From Burkholderia pyrrocinia (GTDB taxonomy: Bacteria; Pseudomonadota; Gammaproteobacteria; Burkholderiales; Burkholderiaceae): 64,000 nucleotides of DNA. The number at the start of each line of letters is the position of its first letter. The first letter of the stretch is position 1. This document shows positions 43,550-53,395 of this stretch, in pieces. A program made the position numbers and the translations under genes. The stretch lies in NCBI RefSeq assembly GCF_001028665.1, contig NZ_CP011503.1, positions 62,001 through 126,000 of the forward strand. Direction: 5' to 3'. The notes beneath the pieces are model-generated. The model made no database searches and was not told where the DNA came from. It saw only the letters and a list, made by a program, of their open reading frames with translations.

Positions 43550-45247
43550 ATGACCCGGATCGTTACCCGCCCCGTCGCGCCCGCCGACGCCGAAGTGCTC
43601 GCGCGCCACGGCCTGCATCCCGTCCTCGCACGCCTGTACGCGTCGCGCGGCGTGCAGTCCCCGACCGACATCGAGACCGCGCTCGCACGCCTCGTCCCGC
43701 CCACCGAGCTGAAAGGCTGCGCCGACGCGGCGTCGCTGCTTGCCGACGCGATCGCCGACAAACGACGCCTGCTCGTCGTCGCCGACTACGACTGCGACGG
43801 CGCGACCGCGTGCGCGGTCGCGGTGCGCGGCCTGCGGATGTTCGGCGCGCAGATCGACTACCTGGTGCCGAACCGCTTCGAATACGGCTACGGCCTCACG
43901 CCCGAGATCGTCGAGCTCGCGGCCGCGCGCAAGCCCGACCTGCTGATCACCGTCGACAACGGGATCGCAAGCGTCGCGGGCGTCGAAGCCGCGAACGCAC
44001 GCGGCATCGACGTGCTCGTGACCGACCACCACCTGCCCGGCGACGCGCTGCCCGCCGCCCGCGCGATCGTCAACCCGAACCAGCCCGGCTGCGCGTTCCC
44101 GAGCAAGCACATCGCCGGCGTCGGCGTGATGTTCTACGTGCTGCTCGCGCTGCGCGCCGAACTGCGCCGCCGCGGCGCATTCGCAAGCAAGGAAGCCGAG
44201 CCGCGCCTCGACGGCCTGCTCGACCTCGTCGCGCTCGGCACCGTCGCCGACGTCGTGCGGCTCGACGGCAACAACCGTGTGCTCGTCGCACAGGGGCTGC
44301 AGCGCATCCGCAACGGCCGCATGCAGCCGGGCATCGCCGCGCTGTTCCGCGCCGCCGCGCGCGAAGCGCGCACCGCGTCGGGCTTCGACCTCGGCTTCGG
44401 CCTCGGCCCGCGGCTCAACGCCGCGGGGCGGCTGTCCGACATGTCGCTCGGCATCGAGTGCCTGATCACCGACGACATCGGCCGCGCGTGGGATCTCGCG
44501 CAGCAGCTCGACGTGATGAACCGCGAGCGCCGCGAGATCGAGGCCGGCATGCAGCAGCAGGCGCTCGCCGATCTCGCCGACGTCGACCCGGCCGACGCGT
44601 GCACGATCACGCTGTTCAACCCCGAGTGGCACCAGGGCGTGATCGGCATCGTCGCCGGGCGGCTCAAGGAAAAATTCCACCGCCCGTCGTTCACGTTCGC
44701 GCACGCGGACGACGAAGGCAAGCGGGTCAAGGGGTCGGGCCGGTCGATCGCCGGCTTCCACCTGCGCGACGCGCTCGACCTCGTGTCGAAACGCGAGCCG
44801 GACCTGATCGTCGCGTTCGGCGGCCATGCAATGGCGGCCGGCCTCACGCTCGACACCGAGAACGTGCCGCGCTTCGCGGCCGCGTTCGAGGCCGTCGCGC
44901 GCGAATGGCTGTCCGACGACGCGCTCGCCCGCGTGATCGAGACCGACGGCGAACTCGAGGACGCATACTTCACGCCGCAGTTCGTCGGGCTGCTCGACGA
45001 GGCCGTCTGGGGGCAAGGTTTTCCGGCCCCGCTTTTCTCCGGCGAATTCGACGTCGTGTCGCAGTCGCTCGTGAAGGAAAAGCACCTGAAGCTGCAGCTT
45101 GCGCGCGGCCGCCAGCGCTTCAACGCGATCTGGTTCAACCACACCGAGCCGCTGCCGGCGAGCGCGCTGATCGCGTACCGCCTCGTCGCCGACACGTGGA
45201 ACGGCGTCACGCGCGTCCAGTTGATCGTCGAACACGCGGCCGGCTGA
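43550..45247 (+). CDS. recJ: Single-stranded-DNA-specific exonuclease RecJ
   Basis: 5'-3' exonuclease used in recombination and mismatch repair. 565 aa, full length. DHH-family motifs in order: LLVVADYDCDGATACAVAVR (motif I), LLITVDNGIASVAGVEAAN, VLVTDHHLPGDALPAARAIV (DHH), LGTVADVVRLDGNNRVLVAQ and the DHHA1-domain FGGHAMAAGLTLD. An OB-fold C-terminal region ends in RVQLIVEHAAG. Follows the RpfE-type gene; prfB is 152 bp downstream. Confidence 0.96.
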   Translation: MTRIVTRPVAPADAEVLARHGLHPVLARLYASRGVQSPTDIETALARLVPPTELKGCADAASLLADAIADKRRLLVVADYDCDGATACAVAVRGLRMFGAQIDYLVPNRFEYGYGLTPEIVELAAARKPDLLITVDNGIASVAGVEAANARGIDVLVTDHHLPGDALPAARAIVNPNQPGCAFPSKHIAGVGVMFYVLLALRAELRRRGAFASKEAEPRLDGLLDLVALGTVADVVRLDGNNRVLVAQGLQRIRNGRMQPGIAALFRAAAREARTASGFDLGFGLGPRLNAAGRLSDMSLGIECLITDDIGRAWDLAQQLDVMNRERREIEAGMQQQALADLADVDPADACTITLFNPEWHQGVIGIVAGRLKEKFHRPSFTFAHADDEGKRVKGSGRSIAGFHLRDALDLVSKREPDLIVAFGGHAMAAGLTLDTENVPRFAAAFEAVAREWLSDDALARVIETDGELEDAYFTPQFVGLLDEAVWGQGFPAPLFSGEFDVVSQSLVKEKHLKLQLARGRQRFNAIWFNHTEPLPASALIAYRLVADTWNGVTRVQLIVEHAAG

Positions 45248-45358
45248 GCGCGGACCGCCCTGCCCGCAGTGCCCGCCGATGCATGCACGCTGCGCCGGAC
45301 GGGGCCGCGGCGCGCGTGCGAGCACCATTCGCGTCACCGGGCAACCCTGCCGATCGGC

Positions 45359-45364
45359 TATAAT
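45359..45364 (+). promoter_or_regulatory. -10 element upstream of prfB
   Basis: Perfect TATAAT 36 bp before the prfB ATG; no good -35 at 17 bp spacing. Suggests that prfB has its own promoter besides read-through from recJ. Confidence 0.45.
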
Positions 45365-45399
45365 TCCGCTTTTTTACGAAGCAAGAATAGCGAGCGATC

Positions 45400-46504
45400 A
45401 TGGAAGCGGAACGTCTCAACGCGATCGAAAGCTCCCTGCTCGACCTGCGCAATCGCGCGGGCGAGCTCCGGGGGTATCTTTGACTACGACGCAAAAGCTG
45501 CGCGTCTGACCGAAGTCAACAAGGAACTCGAAGACCCGAACGTCTGGAACGATTCGAAGAACGCCCAGGCGCTCGGTCGCGAGAAGAAGCTGCTCGAGGG
45601 CGTCGTCACGACGCTCACCGCGCTTGACGGCGACCTGCGCGACGCGCTCGACCTGTTCGAGCTGGCCCGCGAGGAAGGCGACGAAGACACCCTCATCGCG
45701 TCGGAAGAAGACGCCGCGAAGCTCGAGGCGCGCGTCGGCGACATCGAGTTCCGCCGGATGTTCTCGAACCCGGCCGACCCGAACAACTGCTTCATCGACA
45801 TCCAGGCCGGCGCCGGCGGCACCGAGGCGTGCGACTGGGCATCGATGCTGCTGCGCCAGTACCTGCGCTACTGCGAACGCAAGGGCTTCAAGGCCGAGGT
45901 GCTCGAAGAGTCCGACGGCGACGTCGCCGGCATCAAGAACGCGACGGTCAAGGTCTCGGGCGAATACGCATACGGCTTCCTGCGCACCGAAACGGGCATC
46001 CACCGTCTCGTGCGCAAGTCGCCGTTCGATTCGTCGGGCGGCCGCCACACGTCGTTCTCGTCGGTGTTCGTCTATCCGGAAATCGACGACTCGATCGAAG
46101 TCGAGATCAACCCGGCCGACCTGCGCATCGACACGTACCGCGCATCGGGCGCAGGCGGCCAGCACATCAACAAGACCGACTCCGCGGTGCGGATCACGCA
46201 CATGCCGACCGGTATCGTCGTGCAGTGCCAGAACGACCGCTCGCAGCACCGCAACCGCGCGGAAGCGATGGCGATGCTGAAGTCGCGCCTGTACGAAGTC
46301 GAGATGCGCAAGCGCCAGGCCGAGCAGGACAAGCTCGAATCGAGCAAGACCGATGTGGGCTGGGGCCACCAGATCCGCTCGTACGTGCTCGACCAGAGCC
46401 GCGTGAAGGACTTGCGTACGAACGTCGAAATGAGCAACACCCGCGCGGTGCTCGACGGCGACCTCGACGACTTCATCAGCGCGAGCCTCAAACAGGGCGT
46501 GTAA
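45400..46504 (+). CDS. prfB: Peptide chain release factor 2, programmed +1 frameshift
   Basis: RF2 recognises UAA and UGA stops. The real start is ATG at 45400 ([20 protein letters not shown]). Frame 0 runs to an in-frame TGA at 45481-45483, preceded by the slippery CTT and a Shine-Dalgarno-like CCGGGGG 6 bases upstream, then C. The ribosome shifts +1 at CTT-TGA-C, reading GAC at 45482 and continuing to 46504 for a 367-aa protein. RF2 motifs in the second frame: [20 protein letters not shown] (GGQ) and the SPF tripeptide in [10 protein letters not shown]. The longer upstream reading of the second frame (45269) is not coding. Confidence 0.97.
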
Positions 46505-46587
46505 GCGCCGCGGCGCGGCCTGGCCAGGTCGCGCCATCGTTGCCCTTCCCGTTTGCGTTGCCGCACCCAATCCGAATTCCGACCATC

Positions 46588-48114
46588 ATGACCGAACCGA
46601 CTCAAACGCAGCCCGCCGTCGCAGCGGACGAAAACCAGATCATTTCCGAGCGCCGCGAGAAGCTGCGCGCGTTGCGCGAGCAAGGCGTCGCCTACCCGAA
46701 CGACTTCCGGCCGACGCACCACGCAGCCGATCTGCAGGTGAAATTCGCCGACTCGGACAAGGCCGCGCTCGAAGCGAACCCGGTCGAGGTGTCGGTCGCC
46801 GGCCGCATGATGCTCAAGCGCGTGATGGGCAAGGCGAGCTTCGCGACGGTGCAGGACGGGTCGGGCCAGATCCAGTTCTTCGTGACGCCGAACGACGTCG
46901 GCGCGGAAACCTACGACGCGTTCAAGAAGTGGGACCTCGGCGACATCGTCGCCGCGCGCGGCGTGCTGTTCCGCACCAACAAGGGCGAGCTGTCGGTCCA
47001 GTGCAAGGAACTACGCCTGTTGTCGAAGGCGCTGCGTCCGCTGCCGGACAAGTTCCACGGCCTCTCCGACCAGGAAATGCGCTATCGCCAGCGCTACGTC
47101 GACCTGATCGTCACGCCGGAAACGCGCGACACGTTCCGCGCGCGTACCAAGACGATCGCGTCGATCCGCAAGTTCATGGATTCGGCCGACTTCATGGAAG
47201 TCGAGACGCCGATGCTGCACCCGATCCCGGGCGGCGCGGCCGCGAAGCCGTTCGTCACGCATCACAATGCGCTCGACATGCAGATGTTCCTGCGCATCGC
47301 ACCGGAGCTGTACCTGAAGCGCCTGATCGTCGGCGGCTTCGAGCGCGTGTTCGAGATCAACCGCAACTTCCGGAATGAAGGCGTGTCGCCGCGTCACAAC
47401 CCGGAATTCACGATGATGGAGTTCTACGCCGCGTACACCGACTACCGCTGGCTGATGGACTTCACCGAGCAACTGATCCGCCAGGCGGCGATCGATGCGC
47501 TAGGCACCGCGACGATCCAGTATCAAGGCCGCGAGCTCGACCTCGCGAAGCCGTTCCATCGCCTGACGATCACGCAGGCGATCCAGAAGTACGCGCCGGA
47601 TTACACCGCCGGCCAGCTCTCCGACGACGCGTTCCTGCGCACCGAACTGAAGCGCTTCGGCGTCGACGTCACGCAGCCGGCGTTCCTGAACGCGGGCACC
47701 GGCGCGCTGCAGCTCGCGCTGTTCGAGGAAACGGCCGAAGCGCACCTTTGGGAGCCGACGTTCATCATCGACTACCCGGTCGAGGTGTCGCCGCTCGCAC
47801 GCGCATCGGATACCGTGCCGGGCATCACCGAGCGTTTCGAGCTGTTCATGACCGGCCGCGAGATCGCGAACGGCTTCTCGGAGCTGAACGATCCGGAAGA
47901 CCAGGCCGCACGCTTCAAGAAGCAGGTCGAGCAGAAGGATGCGGGCGACGAGGAAGCGATGTTCTTCGACGCCGACTACATCCGCGCGCTCGAATACGGG
48001 ATGCCTCCGACCGGCGGCTGCGGGATCGGCATCGACCGCCTCGTGATGCTGCTGACCGACAGCCCGACGATCCGCGACGTGCTGCTGTTCCCCCATCTGC
48101 GCCGCGAAGACTGA
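46588..48114 (+). CDS. lysS: Lysyl-tRNA synthetase (class II)
   Basis: Charges tRNA-Lys. 508 aa, full length. The N-terminal OB-fold has [20 protein letters not shown] and [19 protein letters not shown]. Class II motif 1 lies near [20 protein letters not shown], motif 2 near [20 protein letters not shown] (with [17 protein letters not shown]), and motif 3 [20 protein letters not shown]. It follows prfB after 83 bp, as in E. coli and many other proteobacteria (prfB-lysS). Confidence 0.98.
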   Translation: MTEPTQTQPAVAADENQIISERREKLRALREQGVAYPNDFRPTHHAADLQVKFADSDKAALEANPVEVSVAGRMMLKRVMGKASFATVQDGSGQIQFFVTPNDVGAETYDAFKKWDLGDIVAARGVLFRTNKGELSVQCKELRLLSKALRPLPDKFHGLSDQEMRYRQRYVDLIVTPETRDTFRARTKTIASIRKFMDSADFMEVETPMLHPIPGGAAAKPFVTHHNALDMQMFLRIAPELYLKRLIVGGFERVFEINRNFRNEGVSPRHNPEFTMMEFYAAYTDYRWLMDFTEQLIRQAAIDALGTATIQYQGRELDLAKPFHRLTITQAIQKYAPDYTAGQLSDDAFLRTELKRFGVDVTQPAFLNAGTGALQLALFEETAEAHLWEPTFIIDYPVEVSPLARASDTVPGITERFELFMTGREIANGFSELNDPEDQAARFKKQVEQKDAGDEEAMFFDADYIRALEYGMPPTGGCGIGIDRLVMLLTDSPTIRDVLLFPHLRRED

Positions 48115-48462
48115 CAGCCATACCCGCGTGTGCGCCGCGCCCTGCGGCGTACACGCATCGGCTTTGTAACGACGCGTAAATCCCGCCAGCCGGCGTCCGC
48201 CGGCTTTCGATCCAACCCCGTTTTATTCCCTCGTCGCGACGGCCTGCCGCGGGTTTTCCCGGTAACGACCGCCCACGCCCCGCAGCAATTCGTTACACCT
48301 TGATACGGCGCGCCGCACGCCAGTGGACGACACTCCGTTTGCGTCACCACGCATGACCACGGGACCAGAACGAGGCGCCGGAACGCCGAGTCTGCTCGAT
48401 CCCGAAGCGTGGGATCCGGCCCGGCGCCGACGTGCCGATCCGGATCGACATCGGAGAAAAAA
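48115..48462. other. Intergenic region after lysS
   Basis: About 350 bp between lysS and the glycine-zipper gene. It contains a hairpin just past lysS (AGCCGGCG/CGCCGGCT, 48188-48207) followed by TTT that could terminate lysS. The rest is non-coding and should carry the promoter of the next gene; no strong hexamer pair is evident. Confidence 0.45.
48188..48207 (+). terminator. Possible lysS terminator
   Basis: Perfect 8-bp stem AGCCGGCG/CGCCGGCT with a 2-nt loop and a short T-run (TTTCG). Weak U-tract, so function is uncertain. Confidence 0.45.
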
Positions 48463-49203
48463 ATGGACAACCAGAATCAGACCACGCCGCAAAAGCAACG
48501 CCTCCACCCGCTGATCGCCACGGCAGCGGGCGCCGTCATCGTCGCCAGCCTCGCGGCGACGGCAGCGATCACGGGCGTATTCCCGAAGGCCAGCAGCAGC
48601 AACGAACAGAACGGCCAGACCCAGGCCGCGCTGATCGCGTCGCAGCCGGCCGTCGATACGGCCGCAGCCGCCAGCGCTGCGCTGGCCGCGCAAGCCCGGC
48701 AGCAGGCGGCCGAACAGGCCGCCGCACAAGCCGCCGCGCAGCAGAAGGCGATCGCGCAGGCCGAACCGAAGCCCGCGCCGCGCCCGGCGCCGACGCACCG
48801 CCGCCACGCGACGGCGCCGCAGCCGCCGCAATACGCACAGCAACAGCCGTCGACGCCTGCGCAGACCTACTGCCAGACTTGCGGAACGGTCGTCGCGATC
48901 ACGCAGACGCGCACGCCGGGCCAGAGTTCGGGGATCGGCGCCGTTGGCGGTGCAGCGGCCGGCGGCCTGCTCGGCAACCAGTTCGGCAACGGTAACGGCC
49001 GCACCGCGATGACGATCATCGGCGCGCTGGGCGGCGGTCTCGCCGGCAACCAGGTCGAGAAGCAGGTACGCGCGGAAACCGACTATCAGGTGCAAGTGCA
49101 GATGGAAAGCGGCGCGACGCGTACGTTCACGTACCACAACCCGCCGCCGTTCGGCCAGGGCCAGCGCGTGCGGATCGAGAACGGCACGCTGGTCGGCGCG
49201 TAA
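48463..49203 (+). CDS. Glycine-zipper membrane protein
   Basis: A 246-aa protein with a short N-terminal basic region, then a hydrophobic helix (LIATAAGAVIVASLAATAAI, about 16-35) that acts as signal anchor; there is no lipobox. A long Ala/Gln/Pro-rich linker (residues 50-135) includes repeated AAQAAAQQ. The C-terminal domain has two glycine-zipper helices, IGAVGGAAAGGLLGNQFGNG and TMTIIG-like AMTIIGALGGGLAGNQVEKQ, then ETDYQVQVQMESGATRTFTY, matching the glycine-zipper 2TM family common in envelope proteins such as Burkholderia SlyB-like. CQTCG just before the zipper could form a disulfide. A perfect palindromic terminator follows. Confidence 0.85.
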   Translation: MDNQNQTTPQKQRLHPLIATAAGAVIVASLAATAAITGVFPKASSSNEQNGQTQAALIASQPAVDTAAAASAALAAQARQQAAEQAAAQAAAQQKAIAQAEPKPAPRPAPTHRRHATAPQPPQYAQQQPSTPAQTYCQTCGTVVAITQTRTPGQSSGIGAVGGAAAGGLLGNQFGNGNGRTAMTIIGALGGGLAGNQVEKQVRAETDYQVQVQMESGATRTFTYHNPPPFGQGQRVRIENGTLVGA

Positions 49204-49248
49204 GCGTCCCCTGCCCGCGCGTCGTGCGCGGGCACGCGACCTGAAAAC

Positions 49249-49286
49249 GAAAACGGCTCGTGAGCGATCGCTCACGAGCCGTTTTC
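49249..49286. terminator. Perfect 38-bp palindrome, bidirectional terminator
   Basis: A 19-bp arm with no loop spacing: the left half contains AAAACGGCTCGTGAGCG and the right half its exact complement, ending in TTTTC. It lies between the plus-strand glycine-zipper gene and the minus-strand iscX and should end both transcripts. Confidence 0.9.
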
Positions 49287-49325
49287 TCATTGGAGCCGCG
49301 TGCGCCATTACGGCGCACGCGGTGC

Positions 49326-49535
49326 TCAGTCTTCGTCGTCGAAGTCCGATTCGTCGATCCAGTGCGCCTGGATCGCTTCGAGGATCTTCTCGCCGGAATG
49401 CTTAGGATCGTCGTCGAAGCCGTCGAGCTCAAGCACCCACTGGCGCAGGTCGACGAAGTTGATCCGCTGCGGGTCGATGTCCGGGTACTTGTCCGCCAGC
49501 GCAATGGCTAGTTCGCGCGAATCGGTCCATTTCAT
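49326..49535 (-). CDS. iscX: Fe-S assembly protein IscX
   Basis: A 69-aa acidic protein, last gene of the isc operon; binds IscS and iron and modulates cluster assembly. Sequence starts MKWTDSRELAIALADKYPDI and ends DESDFDDED, and the conserved LRQWVLELDGFDDDPKHSGE is typical. The open frame extends upstream but only from this ATG is it family-like. It follows fdx after 17 bp. Confidence 0.95.
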   Translation of the reverse strand: MKWTDSRELAIALADKYPDIDPQRINFVDLRQWVLELDGFDDDPKHSGEKILEAIQAHWIDESDFDDED

Positions 49536-49552
49536 CGCCTGCCTCCGGTTGG

Positions 49553-49894
49553 TCAGTGATTTTCCTTCGCGTGGTTGATCGAGTACTTCGGAATCTCGAC
49601 CACCAGGTCCGAATCTTCGTTCACGATCGCCTGGCACGACAGGCGCGACGTCGGCTCGAGGCCCCACGCCTTGTCCAGCAGATCGTCCTCGTCCTCCTCG
49701 GACGGCGTCAGATCGTTGAAGCCCTCGCGGATCACCACGTGGCACGTCGTGCACGCGCACGACTTCTCGCATGCATGCTCGATCTCGATCCCGTGGTCGA
49801 GCAGGTTGTCGCAGATACTCTTGCCGGGCGTCGCGTCGATCACTGCGCCGTCGGGGCACAGTTCGACGTGAGGCAGCACCACCAGTTGAGGCAT
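49553..49894 (-). CDS. fdx: ISC-type 2Fe-2S ferredoxin
   Basis: A 113-aa electron carrier that supports cluster assembly on IscU. The cluster ligands C42, C48, C51 (CEKSCACTTC) and C87 (RLSCQAIV) are placed exactly as in E. coli Fdx. HACEKSCACTTCHVVIREGF and EDDLLDKAWGLEPTSRLSCQ are the family signatures. The start MPQLVVLPHVELCPDGAVID (49894) is chosen over the longer open frame. It follows hscA after 91 bp. Confidence 0.96.
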   Translation of the reverse strand: MPQLVVLPHVELCPDGAVIDATPGKSICDNLLDHGIEIEHACEKSCACTTCHVVIREGFNDLTPSEEDEDDLLDKAWGLEPTSRLSCQAIVNEDSDLVVEIPKYSINHAKENH

Positions 49895-49985
49895 GTCCGT
49901 TCCGTCAGTCAGGGTGCGGCGACAGGCGCCGCACGGTTCATTATCGCGCGGGCCGTCGTCGCCGGCCGATGCGCAGTTCGTGAAT

Positions 49986-51854
49986 TCAGATCTCGTCGAG
50001 CCGTCGGCCCGACAGTGCGCGCTTGATGCTCTTGTCCATCCGGCGCGCCGCGAATTCGTCGGTGCCGTCGGCCAGCGTCTTGGTCGCCGCTTCGATCGCA
50101 TTCGTATCGTCGCCCTGCGCAACCGCGCGCAGCGCCGCGGCGAGCGCGTCGATCTGCGTGCGCTCGTCCGCATCGAGCAGTTCGCTGTCGACCGCCAGCG
50201 CGGCCTGCGTCGCCTCGAGCATCCGCTGGGCCTCGACCTGCGCTTCGCGCAGCGCGCGTAAGCGCATGTCGATTTCGGCGGTCTTGAAGCTGTCTTCGAG
50301 CATCTTCGCGATATCGTCGTCGGCGAGGCCGTACGACGGCTTCACGACGACCGATGCCTCGACACCCGACAGTTGTTCGCGTGCGAACACCGACAGCAGG
50401 CCGTCCGCGTCGACCTGATAGGTCACGCGAATGCGCGCGGCGCCGGCCGTCATCGGCGGAATGCCCCGCAGCTCGAAGCGCGCGAGCGACCGGCAGTCGG
50501 CGACGAGCTCGCGCTCGCCCTGCACGACGTGGATCGCCATCGCGGTCTGGCCGTCCTTGAAGGTCGTAAATTCCTGCGCGCGTGCGATCGGAATCGTCGA
50601 GTTGCGCGGAATGATCTTCTCGACGAGGCCGCCCATCGTCTCGACGCCGAGCGACAGCGGAATCACGTCGAGCAGCAGCCAGTCGTCGCCAGTGCCGCGA
50701 TTGCCCGCGAGCAGGTCGGCCTGGATCGCCGCGCCGAGCGCGACGACCTGATCCGGATCGAGGTTCACCAGCGGCGGCTGGCCGAAATACTTCGCGACCG
50801 CATCGCGGATCACCGGCATGCGCGTCGCGCCGCCGACGAGCACGACGCCCTTGATGTCGGCCGGCGTCACCTGCGCGTCGCGCAGCGCCTTGCGGGTCGG
50901 TGTGAGCGTACGCTGCACGAGCGGCTCGACGAGCGATGCGAACGTGTCGTGCGAGATCGTCTGCACGAGGTGCGCGCCGCCCGACAGCGTCACGTCGAGC
51001 GACGCCTGCGGCGCGGACGACAGCGCCTCCTTCAGCACGCGCACACGGTCGAGCAGCAGGCGCACGTCCTCGGGCGCGAGCGTCTTCGCGTCGATGCCGG
51101 CCTGCGCGAGCACATGACCGAACAGCGCGTGATCGAAGTCGTCGCCGCCGAGCGCGGAATCGCCGCCCGCGGCCAGCACTTCGAACACGCCCTTCGTCAG
51201 CTTCAGGATCGACAGGTCGAACGTGCCGCCGCCGAGGTCGTACACCGCGTAGAGGCCTTCGGCCGCATTGTCGAGGCCGTAGGCAATCGCCGCGGCCGTC
51301 GGTTCGTTCAGCAGGCGCAGAACGTTGAGGCCCGCGAGGCGCGCGGCATCCTTGGTCGCCTGGCGCTGCGCTTCGTCGAAATACGCGGGCACCGTGATCA
51401 CCGCGCCGACCAGATCGTCGCCGAGCGAATCCTCGGCGCGATAGCGCAGCGTCGCGAGAATCTCGGCCGACACTTCGACCGGGCTCTTCACGCCGTCGGC
51501 GGTACGGATCTGCACCATGCCCGGCGCATCGACGAATTCGTACGGCGCATTCGCCGCGCCTTCGACCTCGGCCTTGCCGCGGCCCATGAAGCGCTTGACC
51601 GACACGATCGTGTTGCGCGGATCGGTCGCGGCCTGCTCCTTCGCTTCGTGGCCGATGCGGCGGCCGCCCTTCTCGAGATAACGGACCACCGACGGCAGCA
51701 GCACGCGGCCCGCTTCGTCCGGCAGCACTTCGGCCACGCTGTTGCGCACGGCCGCGACGAGCGAGTTCGTCGTGCCGAGATCGATCCCGACGGCGAGTCG
51801 CCGCTGGTGCGGCGCCGGCGCCATGCCCGGTTCGGAAATTTGCAGTAAAGCCAT
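49986..51854 (-). CDS. hscA: Fe-S protein assembly chaperone HscA
   Basis: A specialised Hsp70 that with HscB releases clusters from IscU. 622 aa. The nucleotide-binding domain starts [20 protein letters not shown] (about 20-39); [24 protein letters not shown] [13 protein letters not shown] and [20 protein letters not shown] are the phosphate motifs. The substrate-binding domain contains [20 protein letters not shown]. The ATG at 51854 ([20 protein letters not shown]) is chosen over an upstream start. It lies between hscB and fdx in the isc operon. Confidence 0.97.
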   Translation of the reverse strand: MALLQISEPGMAPAPHQRRLAVGIDLGTTNSLVAAVRNSVAEVLPDEAGRVLLPSVVRYLEKGGRRIGHEAKEQAATDPRNTIVSVKRFMGRGKAEVEGAANAPYEFVDAPGMVQIRTADGVKSPVEVSAEILATLRYRAEDSLGDDLVGAVITVPAYFDEAQRQATKDAARLAGLNVLRLLNEPTAAAIAYGLDNAAEGLYAVYDLGGGTFDLSILKLTKGVFEVLAAGGDSALGGDDFDHALFGHVLAQAGIDAKTLAPEDVRLLLDRVRVLKEALSSAPQASLDVTLSGGAHLVQTISHDTFASLVEPLVQRTLTPTRKALRDAQVTPADIKGVVLVGGATRMPVIRDAVAKYFGQPPLVNLDPDQVVALGAAIQADLLAGNRGTGDDWLLLDVIPLSLGVETMGGLVEKIIPRNSTIPIARAQEFTTFKDGQTAMAIHVVQGERELVADCRSLARFELRGIPPMTAGAARIRVTYQVDADGLLSVFAREQLSGVEASVVVKPSYGLADDDIAKMLEDSFKTAEIDMRLRALREAQVEAQRMLEATQAALAVDSELLDADERTQIDALAAALRAVAQGDDTNAIEAATKTLADGTDEFAARRMDKSIKRALSGRRLDEI

Positions 51855-51908
51855 CTTGGTTCGTTCGGGCGCTCGGCCCGTTTGCTGCGCGTGCCGCAAG
51901 GCACGCGG

Positions 51909-52436
51909 TTAAGTTTCGAGGCGCTCGATCTGCGTGCCCACTTCCGACGCGACCCGTTCGATGAACATCAACTGGCGCACGGCCTCGGCGGCCGCCTGAT
52001 CGGCGCCGCTGTCGAGCAGCATGCCGAGGCGCTCGACGCGCACGCGCTTCTCGTCGCGCAACTCGGCGAGCAGCGCGTCGAGCGCGTCGACGTTGCGGGC
52101 AGCCGCTGCATCCTCGATGCCCTCGCGCCACTCCATCTGCTGCATCAGGAACGCAGGCTCCATCGCGGTGTTGTTTTCCGCGCCGATGTCGACGCCGCGC
52201 AGCGACAGCAGATAGGACGCGCGCTTCAGCGGATCGCGCAGCGTGCGGTACGCCTCGTTCGCGCGGGTTGCCCATTGCATCGCAATGCGCTTTTGCGCGT
52301 CGCCGGCTGCCGCGAAGCGGTCGGGATGCACCTGCGTCTGCACCGTCCGATAGGCGGCGTCGAGCGTCGCCTCGTCGAGCGCGAATTGCGCCGGCAGGTG
52401 AAACAGGTCGAAGTGGCTGTCTTTCAGCGAGACCAT
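51909..52436 (-). CDS. hscB: Fe-S protein assembly co-chaperone HscB
   Basis: A J-domain protein that brings IscU to HscA. 175 aa. The J-domain starts [20 protein letters not shown] and carries HPD at 37-39 ([20 protein letters not shown]). The C-terminal three-helix domain (from about 95) interacts with Isc[18 protein letters not shown] is the characteristic part. The start MVSLKDSHF (52436) is chosen; the frame stays open 78 bp upstream. Between iscA and hscA. Confidence 0.95.
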   Translation of the reverse strand: MVSLKDSHFDLFHLPAQFALDEATLDAAYRTVQTQVHPDRFAAAGDAQKRIAMQWATRANEAYRTLRDPLKRASYLLSLRGVDIGAENNTAMEPAFLMQQMEWREGIEDAAAARNVDALDALLAELRDEKRVRVERLGMLLDSGADQAAAEAVRQLMFIERVASEVGTQIERLET

Positions 52437-52530
52437 CGTCGCGTTCAATTCCGGTTCGTCGCGCGGCAAACGCCGCACATTAAAAAGGCGGCCCGTGCCG
52501 CCTCTTGCCCGCATTGCGCGGAGACCCGCG

Positions 52531-52854
52531 TCACACGCGGAACGATTCGCCGCAGCCGCACTCGTCCTTCACGTTCGGGTTGTTGAACTTGAACCCTTCG
52601 TTCAGGCCTTCGCGGGCGAAGTCGAGCTCGGTGCCGTCGATATACGCGAGGCTCTTCGGATCGACGACGACCTTCACGCCATGGCTCTCGAACACCTGAT
52701 CCTCGGGAGCCAGCTCGTCGACATACTCGAGCTTGTACGCGAGCCCCGAGCACCCGGTCGTGCGAACGCCAAGCCGCAGGCCCACACCCTTGCCGCGACG
52801 GACGAGGTATTTCTGGACGTGCTGTGCTGCTTTTTCGGTCAGTGAAATTGCCAT
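52531..52854 (-). CDS. iscA: Iron-sulphur cluster assembly protein IscA
   Basis: A-type scaffold/carrier. 107 aa with the three cysteines C35 ([10 protein letters not shown]), C99 and C101 (DECGCGESF) that define the family. [20 protein letters not shown] is the start. It follows iscU and precedes hscB on the same strand. Confidence 0.97.
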   Translation of the reverse strand: MAISLTEKAAQHVQKYLVRRGKGVGLRLGVRTTGCSGLAYKLEYVDELAPEDQVFESHGVKVVVDPKSLAYIDGTELDFAREGLNEGFKFNNPNVKDECGCGESFRV

Positions 52855-52919
52855 GATGTCCTTGCCGCGACGCGCCACCGGGGCCCGCCGCGTGTCCTTC
52901 TGAAGCCGCTCGATGCCGC

Positions 52920-53327
52920 TCAGGCTGCTGCCTGATCGCCTTCCTTCGTGTCGTGGCGCTTCTTGTAGTCGGCCACGGCTGCCTTGATCGCGTCTTCCGC
53001 GAGGATCGAGCAGTGAATCTTCACCGGCGGCAGCGCGAGCTCTTCGGCGATCTGCGTGTTCTTGATCGACAGTGCTTCGTCGAGCGTCTTGCCCTTCACC
53101 CATTCGGTCACGAGCGAGCTCGACGCGATCGCCGAACCGCAACCGTAGGTCTTGAACTTCGCGTCTTCGATCACGCCGTCGGCGCCGACGCGGATCTGCA
53201 GCTTCATCACGTCGCCGCAGGCCGGCGCGCCGACCATGCCCGTGCCGACCGTGTCGTCGTCCTTCGCGAACGAACCGACGTTGCGCGGGTTTTCGTAGTG
53301 ATCCAGAACCTTGTTGCTGTAAGACAT
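52920..53327 (-). CDS. iscU: Fe-S cluster scaffold protein IscU
   Basis: Scaffold on which new 2Fe-2S clusters are built. 135 aa with ligands C37 (GAPACGDV), C63 (YGCGSA) and C106 (KIHCSI), the invariant Asp39, and the HscA-recognition motif LPPVK at 99-103. Starts [20 protein letters not shown] at 53327. Between iscS and iscA. Confidence 0.98.
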   Translation of the reverse strand: MSYSNKVLDHYENPRNVGSFAKDDDTVGTGMVGAPACGDVMKLQIRVGADGVIEDAKFKTYGCGSAIASSSLVTEWVKGKTLDEALSIKNTQIAEELALPPVKIHCSILAEDAIKAAVADYKKRHDTKEGDQAAA

Positions 53328-53395
53328 GACTCAGACTCCTTGACTCGTTACGTCTGCGTGCGCGATTCCGCCCGCGGCTATGTTCAGTGTGGCGC

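Noticed and set aside
45269..45481. Extended N-terminus for prfB in the +1 frame
   Set aside because: The real start is the ATG at 45400 with the RF2-type N-terminus and frameshift.
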